From Botrytis cinerea B05.10 (lineage: Eukaryota > Ascomycota > Leotiomycetes > Helotiales > Sclerotiniaceae), in the NCBI RefSeq assembly GCF_000143535.2, contig NC_037327.1, positions 1-64,000 of the forward strand: 64,000 bases of DNA, written 5' to 3'. Shown here in pieces: positions 12,720-24,196 of this stretch. The notes beneath the pieces were generated by a model, which saw nothing but the letters and a program-made list of their open reading frames with translations, did no database searches and was not told the origin of the DNA. Within the stretch, counting starts at the first letter, position 1, and every line of letters begins with the position of its first letter. Made by a program: the position numbers and the translations under genes.

Positions 12720-14190
12720 ATATCATTCAATTAAATATTTATTCGTTTTTTTAAAAAAAAATCAAAAAGTTTTAAATTGGAAATAAAAAAGATAATAATT
12801 AATCAAAAGGTTTTAATAGTTTTTTATAAACTATTATTTCTTTATCTTTCATAAATTATTATAACTTGTTTTCAATCTTATTAACATTAAGATTATTTTA
12901 ATTTGATAAAAAAGTTTTAATATAAATGATATTTTTATTTTTATTCTAATAAATATAACTCAATTGAATTTCTTTTTTTTAAAAAAGAAAATTCAAAAAG
13001 TTTTAAATTGAAAATAAAAAAGGTAATAATCAATTAAGAAATTTTAATAGTTCTTTATAAGTTATTATTTCTTTATTTTTTATAAATTATTATAGTTTTT
13101 TCTTTCAATTTAATATAAGAGCTTTAATTTCAGAAATATTTCAATTTTAATTTCAAATAAATATAATTCAATTGAATCTTTATTCACTTCTTTTTTCAAA
13201 ATTTCAAAAAACTTTAAATTAAAATCAAAAAGGATAATAATCAATTAAAAAGACTTTTATTAAATCATTATTCTTTTATTGAAATAAATCAATATCAATT
13301 ATTTAAAGATTCCTAAAAATAATAATCAAATTAATCCTTCAAATACAATAAACTCTATTAAATTACTTTTTAAGGAATTTTATCTATTTTTATTTTTATA
13401 CTTATTCTTCTTTTATTTTTATTCTTATTCTTTTCTTATTTTTATTTTTTTTATAATTCTAAAAAATTTAATTGAATAATTCAATTACCTTATCGTTTTT
13501 TATTTAATTATTATTTTCTTTATTCTTATAAATTAAAACTTTTATAAAATAATATAAATTGATTAATTTAAGAAATTATTTAAATCTATTTCCAAAATTG
13601 AATATATAAAAGAAAATAAATTCTGATTTCGTATAAAAGATTAAAAGATTAATAGATCTTCTATTATAAATTAAAGTTAAAATGATAATTAGATTGATTT
13701 ATTTTGTAAATCATTATTCCCTTTTATTTTCAAAAATTACTATAACTTTTTTTCAATTTTCTGAATCTCTTAAAAACTAATTTTATTTCAATTTAATGTA
13801 AAAGCTTCAATAGTAATAATATTTTAATTTTAACTTTTAATAAATATAATTCAATTAAATCTCTATTTATTTATTTTTTTAAATTTTCAAATATCTTTAA
13901 ATTGAAATTAAAGAGAACAATAGTCAACTAAAAAGTTTCAATAATGTTTTATAGATTATTATTATTTTTCATTTTTATAAATTATTATAGCTTTTTTTCA
14001 ATCTTATTAAAATTAGAATCATTCCAATTCGATATAGAAACTTTAATTTCAAAAATCCTTTAATTTTAATTTTGAATAAATATAATTCAATTATTTCTCT
14101 ATTGATTTCTTTTTTCAAATTATCAAAAAAGTTTTAAATTGAAATCAGAAAGAATAATAATCAATTAAGAAATTTTCGTTGAATCACTAC
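12720..14190. repeat. Degenerate tandem satellite, unit about 210-236 bp
   Basis: A shared core resembling TCAAAAAGTTTTAAATTG followed by AATAATCAATTAA recurs at about 12762, 12993, 13204, 13887 and 14123. Spacings are 231, 211, 683 (three units of about 228) and 236 bases. A second shared segment (ATAAATTATTATA-CTTTTTTTCAAT) sits at a constant offset, and a degraded version of it can be seen near 13730. About six or seven units are implied. They differ mainly by C/T and G/A changes and small indels, so this reads as an old tandem array decayed by RIP. Confidence 0.7.
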
Positions 14191-14529
14191 CCCCCTATCG
14201 AAATAGATCAGCATCAATACTAACCACCAAAAAATTCCTAGGAATAATAGATATCTATTTTTCTTAATTACTGTTTGTTTATTTGATTACCTTTTCCCTC
14301 AGCGACCTTTTCTCCTTATAAAGATATCATTGAGATAATGAGATTTAATACTAAATGCATAGCTGTGTACTTTATTTATTTATCGATATTAGATTGTAAG
14401 GAATAGATACTAGGTAAGATAGAGGCGGAGAAACGCCAACTAAATAGGATGCGAATGTCTAAGGCATATATATAACTACGCTTTGAACCCGTGACACATA
14501 TAGGGTACTCGGATAGATATCTTTATATC

Positions 14530-14900
14530 AAAATTTAGTATAAAGGTACTTATTATAAGTTCTTATAAATCTATAGGGATTCCACACATAGGGGAGCGGA
14601 TAGCCTCTAGCATTGAAGTCAAACTGTTAAAATTGGCCGCTACGATCTTGCCACTTAATAGCCCCTTTTCTTAGCACGTCTAGGTACTCCAATAGAGGTC
14701 CAAATTAGACGTTAATTAATTTAAATAAATAAACATATTAAAGCAGAGGGAATCGAAAGACAAATTACGCTCAGACTGCATTCAATTCACCTCGAAAATC
14801 AATGAGATCAAGCAAAAGATATCGTGCGACTAGAAAAAATTCATAGAGACTATATTCTTCTAATTGCACAAGTCTAAACCTCTAGGGCTATTACCTATAC
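14530..14900 (+). pseudogene. Decayed coding remnant, family unknown
   Basis: One plus-strand frame stays coding-like over about 110 codons if its stop codons are ignored. Readable pieces include SQTVKIGRYDLAT, PLFLARLGTPIEVQIRR, HIKAEGIERQITLRLHSI and DQAKDIVRLEKIHRDYILL. The interrupting codons are TAA, TAG or TGA, each reachable from CAA, CAG or CGA by one C-to-T change. This suggests a gene or transposon ORF killed by RIP. The length and the family are unknown, and no start or domain was recognised. Confidence 0.4.
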
Positions 14901-14923
14901 AGGAATCAATGGACAATCACCTT

Positions 14924-16464
14924 TCATTTCACTGCTTCTTCTTCCTCAACCGCTCCAAAAGGATAATCCGTATACCCTTCACTCTCACTCCCAGCCTCAA
15001 CCACAGGCGCATAAACCGTCTTCAAATTCAACTTAGTCAGTCTTTTACCCAGCCTAATCTTCTCCACCAGATCAGGGTTACTGATAAACCACCTCCCGAA
15101 CGTGACCGCATCCACCTCCCCGTTTTCTACCTCCTCAAAGCAATTCTCGCCATTGTAATTCCCATTTACTAATACTGGTGTCGTCTTCAGCAGCTTTAAG
15201 AAGTGTTTAAGATGAACATCCTCGATCGTAGCGGCCACTTTTCCTTCCTTGACAGCTTCGTATATATTTTGTATCTTAGTCTTCTCTTCGAGTAGAAGAT
15301 CGGCCCGCGGCTGAGTGAGGCATACATATGCGACTCCACGCTTCTCGACTTCGCTCAGCACATACTGGAAGTTCGCTATTGGATCTGTATCCAATGGCAA
15401 CCAAACCGTTCCCCATGGGCTCATTCGGATGGAAACCTTGGATGCCCCTATAGCGGCGATCACCGCATCGAGGATTTGGAGCGTGAATCGAGCTCGATTC
15501 TCTTTATTTCCTCCATAATCATCAGTGCGCAGGTTGGTGTTAGTATTGAGGAATTGGTCGAGCAAGTATCCATTCCCTGACGCCTTTGTTTCATTAGCTT
15601 CCAGTTTTATTTCCAAGGGGATACTGTCTTACAATCTCGACACAATCAAACCCGGCCTCAATCGCGCATTTCGCAGCATGAACATGGTCATCAACTGTGT
15701 CCTTGATATCCTGCAATGTCATCGGCTTGGCTGTCTCATGGGGATATTTGACGCCTCCACGCGTATTCATATTGAAATAGCCGATGTTGGTTGCGGAAGA
15801 GCTCAATGGCTGGCGGTCTCCGAGCGAGAATGAAATTGCAAATCGTCCGACCTGACATAATCTCAGATTAGCACCTGGGGCTTGACATAGAAATTAGGAG
15901 GAACTCACATGCCACAATTGACAGGCCATGAATGCACCCTTAGCATGCACAGCATCCGTCACCTTCTTCCACTACAGCGTAATCAGCACTGATCTCTAGA
16001 AACATCCAAAAAGCTAAAGCACAATTCCGGGAGTTATTTCACCAGATATATATCATGATAAAGAACTCCTGAGAAGTAAAAGGAACAGCTTGTGATCTAT
16101 ACATACAGCCCTCACATGCTCGGGTGCAAACATGCCTGGTACGCCATAGAAACCTCCAGCCTGTGTCACTATTAGCCTTCACTCATTCCTATCTATCACA
16201 AAATGATTTTCTCTAAGTTGATTAATATTCGGGACGGTAGGAGTGACGAACCATTAAACTTGGATGCATACCCTCAGTAATTAGCAGCCCTCCTTTCGTC
16301 GCTCTCTGAGTATAATACTCCGTAACGAGCGGAGTCGGCACACTACCAGGACAGCGTAGGCGCGTTAGTGGCGACATGATGACTCGATGTTCGAGATTCA
16401 TTGTTCCGAGACGGAGAGGTGAGAAGAGTTTACTGCTCTCGCGGGGAAGGGGGGTGGAACTCAT
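14924..16464 (-). CDS. NADH:flavin oxidoreductase / Old Yellow Enzyme family (OPR-like), five exons
   Basis: I assign exons 16464-16252, 16160-16107, 15971-15909, 15851-15633 and 15583-14924, giving 402 residues, normal for the family. The four introns are 91, 135, 57 and 49 nt with GT..AG ends, and all junctions are in phase 0. The protein is an FMN-dependent TIM barrel that reduces activated alkenes with NAD(P)H. Motifs in order: KLFSPLRLG, MSPLTR (the FMN-contacting Thr), AGGFYGVPGM, WKKVTDAVHAKGAF, CQLWH, AGFDCVEI, GNGYLLDQFL, RTDDYGG, SIRMSPWG, FGRWFISNPDL and EGYTDYPF. The usual substrate-anchoring motif (EIHxANGY) reads EIASGNGY, so the His is Ala while the Asn and Tyr are kept. No His codon is available near the 49 nt intron, so splicing cannot restore it. 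The first donor (GTTCGT) is non-consensus but is the only one that restores the conserved protein. Confidence 0.9.
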
Positions 16465-17369
16465 AATGCTGAATGGCGTGTGTTGTACGATTTACTGTAG
16501 GCGAGTTGGTGAAGCGTTGTAGTTTGCAAGAGTCTCAGATAGAGGGGGTGATAATGCGGTATCTATCATATTCTGTGACTTTATAACGGGGGATTCAGCG
16601 ATATTAATACTATTCCAAAGCTCAAACTCTCGCAGCTTCAAACAATATGTTGAGGTCTCCTCACCCTTCAAGTGGGATTCTCTCAACATTCTCGGCTCTT
16701 GCTTCTCAACGCATCGATCTGTTGGGTACTCAGGTATCTCAAAACACTTTTCGACTTAACTTTGTCTGTTTGACTTTCGTCCAAGGCGGACGCCTTTCAA
16801 GCCTGCACCCAATGAGAGTAGGCGAAAGCCCGCCCTTGACCCTGCATCTGCATTCCCGTACTTGCATAAAATCCGAAAGCTTAGTTTTAGTGGGGTGGCT
16901 CGTTCAGTCATGTATCCTCAAAAGAACCCGACATGATTAGTGATCTCGAAGTTGATGTGAATTGTATACACGTATATAGTTGGCCCAGCCTCTATCGCTG
17001 TTCAATTTCCCCCGACGCCGAATGCTAGGACGTCTTGATAGAACTCTCGTGTTTAAGTTCAGTACTCCACTTTCGAACTACTTCTCTTTTAGACCATCTA
17101 AGAATTTATTTCGTTTTAAATATTACCTTCTAGTTTTATCTTTAATAATTCAATAACTTTATGTTCGATCAACATTAAATTTCAATATACTATTAATTAA
17201 ATTACAATAGAGAAATATAAAGTGATGTATAGTAAATCGAGTTATATAAGTAACTAGGTTATTTATTACGAGGTCATACAGTAATGCGACATGTACCCAC
17301 TGAATCGATGTATTAGTGTTTAATTGGGCTAATACGTTTGTAGAAAACTTACCCCTTGTGCACGGGGCT
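16465..17369. other. Upstream region of the oxidoreductase gene, no gene seen
   Basis: GC-normal to about 17100, then AT-rich. It should contain the promoter of the minus-strand oxidoreductase. Short open frames on both strands show no conserved pattern. Confidence 0.6.
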
Positions 17370-17485
17370 TTTTCCAACGGGAAAAGTGTATACGGCCGTT
17401 TTCCATACAGGAAATTGACCCTAAGACCCCACACGCGCCCCGCTTTCCAATGGGAAAAGTTTCGATAGGAAAAGTGTTTTCTCCC
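17370..17485. repeat. Cluster of small palindromes of the form TTTTCC-n-GGAAAA
   Basis: Three short inverted repeats, TTTTCCAACGGGAAAA (17370-17385), TTTTCCATACAGGAAA (about 17399-17414) and CTTTCCAATGGGAAAA (about 17443-17458), are followed by an unpaired GGAAAAGTGTTTTC. They lie in a GC-rich 150 bp patch just upstream of the OrsD-like fragment. They could be degenerate repeats or clustered binding sites; the sequence alone cannot decide. Confidence 0.6.
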
Positions 17486-17527
17486 TGGCCCCTTTTGGGG
17501 TCTTTCGCAACCTCTCCTCCATCAGAA

Positions 17528-17773
17528 ATGGCATCATCTTTATCCAGCATAGCGAGCGAACTCGCTTACAACGATACACATCGGGTTCTGATCTGTACAC
17601 AATGTCAGATATATATCATCCCCAAAGCCCGAAGTATTAAACAACACCTTCGAAATAAACTCTATCATTTATTAGAGGACATATTCAAGACTCAATTGAT
17701 CTATACTAATATCTTAATTCTGAAAATGAAAAAGGAATTGCAAAAACAGAAACCTTTTAATAATACTTTTTGA
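17528..17773 (+). pseudogene. Fragment of an OrsD-like (DUF3505) zinc-finger protein
   Basis: An ATG at 17528 opens a frame reading MASSLSSIASELAYNDTHRV, then LICTQCQIYIIPKARSIKQH, then LRNKLYHL. The spacing L-YN-x-H-x-V-L-I-C-x2-C, then HLR and a second His, matches the OrsD-type domain as I know it. That domain occurs in many fungal genes of unknown role and in some mobile or helicase-linked genes. After about 55 residues the sequence slides into AT-rich DNA and stops at 17773. Full OrsD proteins are far longer, so this is a truncated N-terminal piece whose remainder has been replaced or destroyed. Confidence 0.6.
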
Positions 17774-19150
17774 TTAAAGTATTTTAAGATCTTTTGAGAT
17801 TGTTGGAGGTTAAAACTTATATTATAATAAATAATAATAAATGTTATAATATAAATGATTCTGAAAGACTTAATCGAATTTAGCTTATATGAAACAACTC
17901 GAATATATAGTGAATTGAAGTCAAATTGTATATTGAGATTAAAATAATAATTAATTTGCTTATTTTTCTAGGGTTTCTTTAAAGAATATTCTAGGTTTCT
18001 ATAGTTTATATTGAAATTCTAGTATATTCTATGCTTATAAATAAGATCGATTTAAATCAAATCTTATAGAATTATTTTATATAATAAAAAAAAAGTTGAT
18101 TAATTAAATTTAATTAATTTAGTGATAATCTTTTATATGCTTTCATTTGGTTTTGTTTTATTTTATTTTATTATAAATCAATTTGATAAGAGATATGATT
18201 ATATTATGATATTATGATATAAATATATAATATAATAATAATAATATAGTATATTAATAATTTATTCTATAATTAAAGATTATATTGATTGTTTTTGAGT
18301 TATAGAAAAGATAAAGTTTTATAATAAAAATAAGAATAAGATTTATTTGATATAATTGAAATAGTATTTAATTAATAAGATTGAATAAAATATATTAAAT
18401 ATTGAAAAGGATTCTTTTAAGAAATTTAGTATCATATAGAATATTAAAGAATTTCAATTTGAGAGAGTATTATAATTATATAATATTATCAAATTCTTTT
18501 TTTATTCAATCAACTTAAAATATAAGAAGATTTAGATTTTATATAAATTATTATCAAAAAAAAAAATTAAGTAAAGATTTTTTTAAAATAAAAAACCTTT
18601 AATTTGTTTATATTCTTAATATTATTAAAACTATAATACAAAATATTTTTTAATTGTATTCTAATATATTTCTTAATTAAAAAAATTTATTGATAAGTTA
18701 TTATAAAAGCAATTTCTAAAATCATATAAGGTATTTAAAGATCTTTTGAAATAGTTTAAATTACATTTCAAATAAAAATTCAATAAAATTATAAGTGATT
18801 ATAATTCTTATAATTATAATATAAAACTAATAATTGTTTTTAATATAAAACTTTACATTATAACAAAACTTATTCTTTTATATAAATCTTTATTCTTATT
18901 TAAATAATTAAAAAAACTAATCTTTTCTAAAACACTATCACTTTAGATCTATTTATTATATAATATCAATTATATGACTTTCAATAATACTATTATTTAT
19001 CTAATCTATAATTATTATATAACTTATATTTACTATCTAATATATACTTACTTTTTAATTTTTAACTATTATTTATTTTATATTTATTATGATATTAATA
19101 TTAACAAAAAATAAATACCTATCTTTTAATTTTTAATCATTTATCTAATC
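17774..19150. other. AT-rich DNA without genes
   Basis: About 1.4 kb of AT-rich sequence directly following the OrsD-like fragment. No coding remnant, repeat boundary or RNA gene was recognised. Confidence 0.7.
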
Positions 19151-20845
19151 ATTACTATCTCTAATTACGTTTTAATCCTACTATGGTAGCAGACATGATA
19201 GTGTGGAAGTTGTAGCATATGAATTGGTCACTCTTCTGTATCAATCGCTCTCATTCTTTATTCTACCTATCTAGGCAATTCATCAAGTGAGAAAGGGAAA
19301 GAAATCCGTCTGAAAGCCTGAGCCTGGAAAACGTCTCTCCTGTTCATGATGGAGAGGCTACAGATTTTAGACTTGTTTGACTTGGCTAGTCTCTAGCATT
19401 TCCTTGGCTCAGCATAATGCTTCTAGTGATTGCATATCTATGCAGTGACTCGTTTGATGAGGCGAGTTGTTCTAATTTCCATATATTAAAAGAAGTTGGG
19501 GTAGGTGGACGCATGCTGGGGAAGTTGGCTTGTGATGTATGATTATAATGATTGAGAGATGAAACTCGAGTTTCTGTCCATCCGCGTTAAGGAATCATGT
19601 ATACAAAACTAGTTTAATCTCCAAATACTTATTATGAATAGTAAGCTCAATAATTGTTTGTCTTACAGCTTTCTGAAGGAGCAAGATCACTGCTTATTAT
19701 TGCATAAGTTTCTTTTCCTTCTGCTATCGATGATTGAGATACCTCGCCTATTTTCGGCTGTCATGACAACTTCGACCAAATCTTTCCTACACAACCACTT
19801 ACTGTGAGGGAGTCCATTTTGATTCAAGCTACATGATTTCAATAAGACAAAAAATTTGGTCTTTTGTTATTTCTTTCTTAGCAGTCATCACCTGATTATG
19901 AATATTCCCGTTTATCCCCATCCGAATCCTCAAAGGAAGCTAGTAGTAATCGGAAAAAGGCCGGTGTTAGGAGGAACACCAAGGGGAAGGAGACCACAGG
20001 AAAGAAATACTATAGGAGAGAAGATCATAGGGAAACAAGGAAATTCTAGTGTGAAAAGGAATAAGGCAACGTAATGTAATGTTTTGGTTCGGTTTCAGTT
20101 GTAGTGATTTATGAAGGGTTGGTTGGGGATTATTGTGGTACTAAATGATTATCATTCATGAGATTGGAAGTGGGTTGAGATAAGGTAGTTCTTGTGTCAG
20201 TAAAGTAGAGAAAATTATGAAAGAAGTCGTGCTGATAGCTATTTGCCTAGCGGTCGGTGATCGATTGCCTAACAACACAATCATCTTAACATCTTCGATT
20301 TCTCATTCCTGTTTCAATCTTCAATTCTTTCCCTTTCTTCCTCGCTTGCAACACATGCACTAGCAGTACTTTCACCCAACTCTCCCGAAACTCAGATCTA
20401 CATGCTCAGTATCTCTGCGTCTCAGGGGCCAGTTGTCATTATTACAGACCTGAACCAAGGAGTACCACTGCAGAATACTGAACCACATTCTGAAATCCTC
20501 GGGTTTTTTGCGTTGTCTCAATTGCCAAGTTAGACATTAACTTTGTGTGTATGTTTCCTAACAACTTCATCTCCATCTCAAAAATTTCTTTTTTCTTCCT
20601 TACTGAATTTTTCGTCTTGTTTCGGTGATATTGCTCAGGAAATCCATATCGTTTTCCATTGTAGGCAGGTGAATGTGTGCTGATATGAGTTAGTCTCACT
20701 AATCATCAATGAATATTTATCGCTTTATTCATCGCTTCATTTACTTATTCTTATCTTGTGATTCTGAAAAACGCATATTAATGATTAATGTTTTTAAAAG
20801 AACCTTTATAAATACTTCAGTCTCCCTAACTTTTCAATCTTACAA
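19151..20845. other. GC-normal island without a confident gene
   Basis: About 1.7 kb of near-normal composition. Plus-strand frames of 60-70 codons occur, for example from about 20291 to 20480 with a hydrophobic then Cys-rich start, and one from the ATG at 20402. None has a recognisable domain or a convincing splice structure. It may hold the promoter or a decayed 5' part of the pseudogene that starts at 20846. Confidence 0.4.
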
Positions 20846-21349
20846 ATGAGGGAGTGGGATCCAGCAAGAAAATCCTTAGAATAATAGTTAGGGCCAAGAA
20901 TACACGAGGCGGAAAATAATTCGGAAATGGATGTGGATAGTGATAATAATCATGGACAATCACAACCACAATACTCACAACATCAAAATCATCAAAATCG
21001 GCAAGATCTACCACACACTCCCCCTGCCACACCAGTCCCGTCCTTCTTTTCAAATTTAGATGAAGGTCGTGAATAGTTACAAGGACAGTTACAAGAATAG
21101 GCAAAACAAAATTTTCAAATGAGTTTGTATATGTATTTAGAGGGAATGCATCCGGTGGCTAGTGAGAATGAGGTTAAGGGGTTGGTGGTGGGGTATATTG
21201 ATGGTATGGGGATTTTTACATAGGGTGGGAATGAAGGAGATGGGTGAATGGGATGAATTAGAGAGGAGTTCAGGTTACATGATATGATTTAGATTAGGTA
21301 ACAAACTGAGATTGAATCGATGTCATATATCTTATATCTCGCTAATTTA
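20846..21349 (+). pseudogene. Decayed gene of unknown function, cut off by a MITE
   Basis: An ATG at 20846 opens one frame that stays coding-like for about 150 codons, interrupted by TAA and TAG at 20882-20887, TAG at 21074, TAG at 21098 and TAG at 21221. All are reachable from CAA or CAG by one C-to-T change in a CpA context, the RIP signature. Readable pieces are MREWDPARKSLE, LGPRIHEAENNSEMDVDSDN, a Gln/His/Asn-rich stretch, TPPATPVPSFFSNLDEGRE and EGMHPVASENEVKGLVVGYI. The C-terminal part carries more stops and runs to the edge of the element at 21350, which may have interrupted the gene. I do not recognise the family. Confidence 0.6.
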
Positions 21350-22092
21350 TCCTATGGTGGCAAATTTAATATTTTCGATGAAAAGAAATTCAATATAAAT
21401 CTTTATATAAATTTTTATTTGTATATCATGATTATAATATATTCATTTCGTTATTAATGATATAATTAATTTATTAGTAATAAATGAAATCAATATAGTG
21501 TGAGATTCGTTTAATATTGATTTTTAATAGAAAAAAAGAAAATGAGGGTTTTGAAGAGTTTTAGAGATTTCAGATTTCAATAAATATTAGAAAAATGAAT
21601 GAAAAGGCAGTAAGTATAAGAGTTAGGAGAAAAAGAGGAGTAAATATAAGAATTAAAAAAAGGAGGGAAATGAATATAAGAACTAGAAGAAGAGTGAAAG
21701 GTATTAGTTGAAAATTTAAAAAGGAAGGGGAATAAAAGATATATTATTTATATCATTTTCAATTCATTTTTTAATGAAAAGTTTTATTATTGTATTATAT
21801 TATATAGAATATACTATAAAAATATAAATATTATATAATTTTAATTTATATATTTATAATGAATTCAATTACTCAGCGAATTTAATAAAAAAAAATATTG
21901 ATTATTTTAAATTAGAATTTAAGAATTTTATTAAATTTCTTTAAAATAAGATTTTTTAATTATTTATAAAAAAATTATTTGTTTAATCAATAATTAAAAA
22001 ACGCTTTTTTCAATTCATTATAAAAATATTGAATATTTTTTTAAACTAATAAAACAACTACTTTGTTAATTACAGATTCTATTATTACAAAT
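21350..22092 (+). mobile_element. MITE family A, copy 1 (decayed, full length)
   Basis: About 743 bases aligning end to end with the copies at 52718 and 56280. The left end CCTATGGTGGCAAA and the right end ATTCTATTATTACAAA are C/T- and G/A-mutated versions of the CCCTGTGGTGGCA inverted terminus. Internal landmarks are shared: AAATTCAATATAAATC near the left end, a purine-rich GAGGG/AGAAG block in the middle, and GCTTTTTTCAAT...AAAAATATTGAATATT near the right end. The target duplication is no longer readable. There is no ORF, so it is non-autonomous. Confidence 0.8.
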
Positions 22093-23389
22093 ATCACGGG
22101 TTTAATAGCATAGTCTTATAAATGTTTTAAGCATTTATACCCTATATAGTCGGTGTTTATTCAGTGTTTTCTTTCATTCTTATAAAATATTATACATTTC
22201 ATTTAAATTCTATTCCTTACTTTATAATAGTATATTCTATTCTTTAAAGATTTCATTATTATTATTATAACAATTCGATTTGATAAAATCAATTCTTCAT
22301 TTTTTTTATTGATTTTATTTTCAACTTTGTTTTCATTTTCATTTTCGTTTTCATTTTCAATTAATATATTTGATATACCTAATTTATTTTCAATAGAATT
22401 TAAATTCGAAAAACTTTATATTAATATTTACATATTGTTTATTGATTAACAATATTTTATCAATGAATTATTTAAGATCATTAATATTGATTTTTGTTTA
22501 TCTTATATTTTTATTATATTAGAGGAATAAGAATACTTTGTTTATTTTTATAGAATTATCAATTATACTTTTAACTTTTTGAGAAAAGTTTAGAATCAAT
22601 TAAATTATAATTTATTTATTGAATAAATTGTTATTATAAATCTTTATATTCAAATTGAAATATATTTTCAATTTAGTTTTCTTTTGTATAATTAATTTGA
22701 TTAAGTTATAATTATACAATTGTTGAATAATATTTTATATTGATAAATCTTTTAGAGTCTTGATTCTTTTAAAGTTAAAAAGAATATTATATTATTTCAA
22801 TAGAATGAATATTTTATATAAAAATAAGATTTTCAATATTAAAAAAAAGAAAATATATTATATAATATTATTAATAAAAAAAATATATATAATAAAAATA
22901 ACAAAAAGATATTAATAATATTTTAAATAATAGATTTCTATATAAATTTATATTTTAATTTTTAAAAAATTTGATATCTTTTATATTATAATTAATATTG
23001 AATATATAATAATAATATAATTTAATAAACTTAAAATAAATAAAAAATCATTTTTTATTTTTTATATTACTTTTGATTATTTAAGAAAACAATATTATTA
23101 TAATATAAGAAACTTGATTTTAATATTAAAATTTAAAATCTTCAATAAATTGAAGATTTTTATATAGACAGATTTCAATTTATATAATCTTAATGATTTC
23201 GATAATTAAATATAAAAGTTCTCTAATTGATTTCAGAATTATAAAAAGAATAATTATTATTTGAATTCTATTTATAAAGATCTTAAACAATTAATATATA
23301 TTTAGAATAATCAAAACCTTCGATAATATATATATAATCAATTTAATCAATTTTGTTTTATTAATCTATAAATATTATTATAAATCAAT
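22093..23389. other. AT-rich DNA without genes
   Basis: About 1.3 kb of AT-rich sequence with no supported gene. Its right part may include the undetermined left end of the interrupted MITE that follows. Confidence 0.6.
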
Positions 23390-23866
23390 AATGATTTGAA
23401 AAGGATTTAATGAAATTCTTGAATTCTAATTTGAATTCTAGTTTAAAATGATTAATACTTTATTTATATTAAATTTGATTAATAATTGAAATAAATATGA
23501 ATATATAAATTTAAGCTAGATAAATAATATATATAAATAATATATTTTGTATAACATAATACAATAATAAAGTTTTTGATTGAAAAATAAATTGAAAATG
23601 ATACTAGTCGTCGGGGAAAAAGAATTTTTCAGACTATGGATTCATAGAAGTTTTTTTATTTTTTTAATTTTTGAGATATATAAAATTTTAATTTTAATTC
23701 TTTAATCTTTATAAGAGCTAGCCCCTAGACCCCCGATCCTTGCTACACTTGAGATTTAATTATAAATAATAATAATAATAGTTTATAAATTTTATTAATC
23801 TTTTACTTCTAATATACATAAAAATATTAGAAATGTAATTAAATTTTAAAACCTTAAAATCTTATA

Positions 23867-24030
23867 ATTCTCTTTTGTTTTCTAATTCTCTTTTGTTTTC
23901 TAATTCTCTTTTGTTTTCTAATTCTCTTTTGTTTTCTAATTCTCTTTTGTTTTCTAATTCTCTTTTGTTTTCTAATTCTCTTTCTAATTCTCTTTCTAAT
24001 TCTCTTTCTAATTCTCTTTTTAATTTTAAT
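23867..24030. repeat. Minisatellite inside repeat R (18 bp then 12 bp units)
   Basis: About six units of an 18-base repeat (TAATTCTCTTTTGTTTTC) are followed by about four units of a related 12-base repeat (TAATTCTCTTTC). The frame reading Phe-Ser-Asn-Ser-Leu-Leu is a by-product. Copy B of the same repeat carries a different expansion at 62755-63010. Confidence 0.9.
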
Positions 24031-24196
24031 TCAAATTTTAATTTAGATTTTAATTTAGATTTTAATATTGAAAAACGTTTAAGGTAATTGTGTTTTAGGT
24101 ATTATATATTTATTTATAAATATATCTTTAAATCTATTTTTATCGATTTTTTCAATTCAATTAATTGATTTTATTATTATTATAGATTTTATTGTA

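Noticed and set aside
19856..20074. 72-codon basic ORF
   Set aside because: No recognisable domain, no strong start and no splice partner; treated as chance.
23867..24030. Regular direct repeats that might suggest a CRISPR array
   Set aside because: No unique spacers; the units are a simple minisatellite inside a eukaryotic repeat element.
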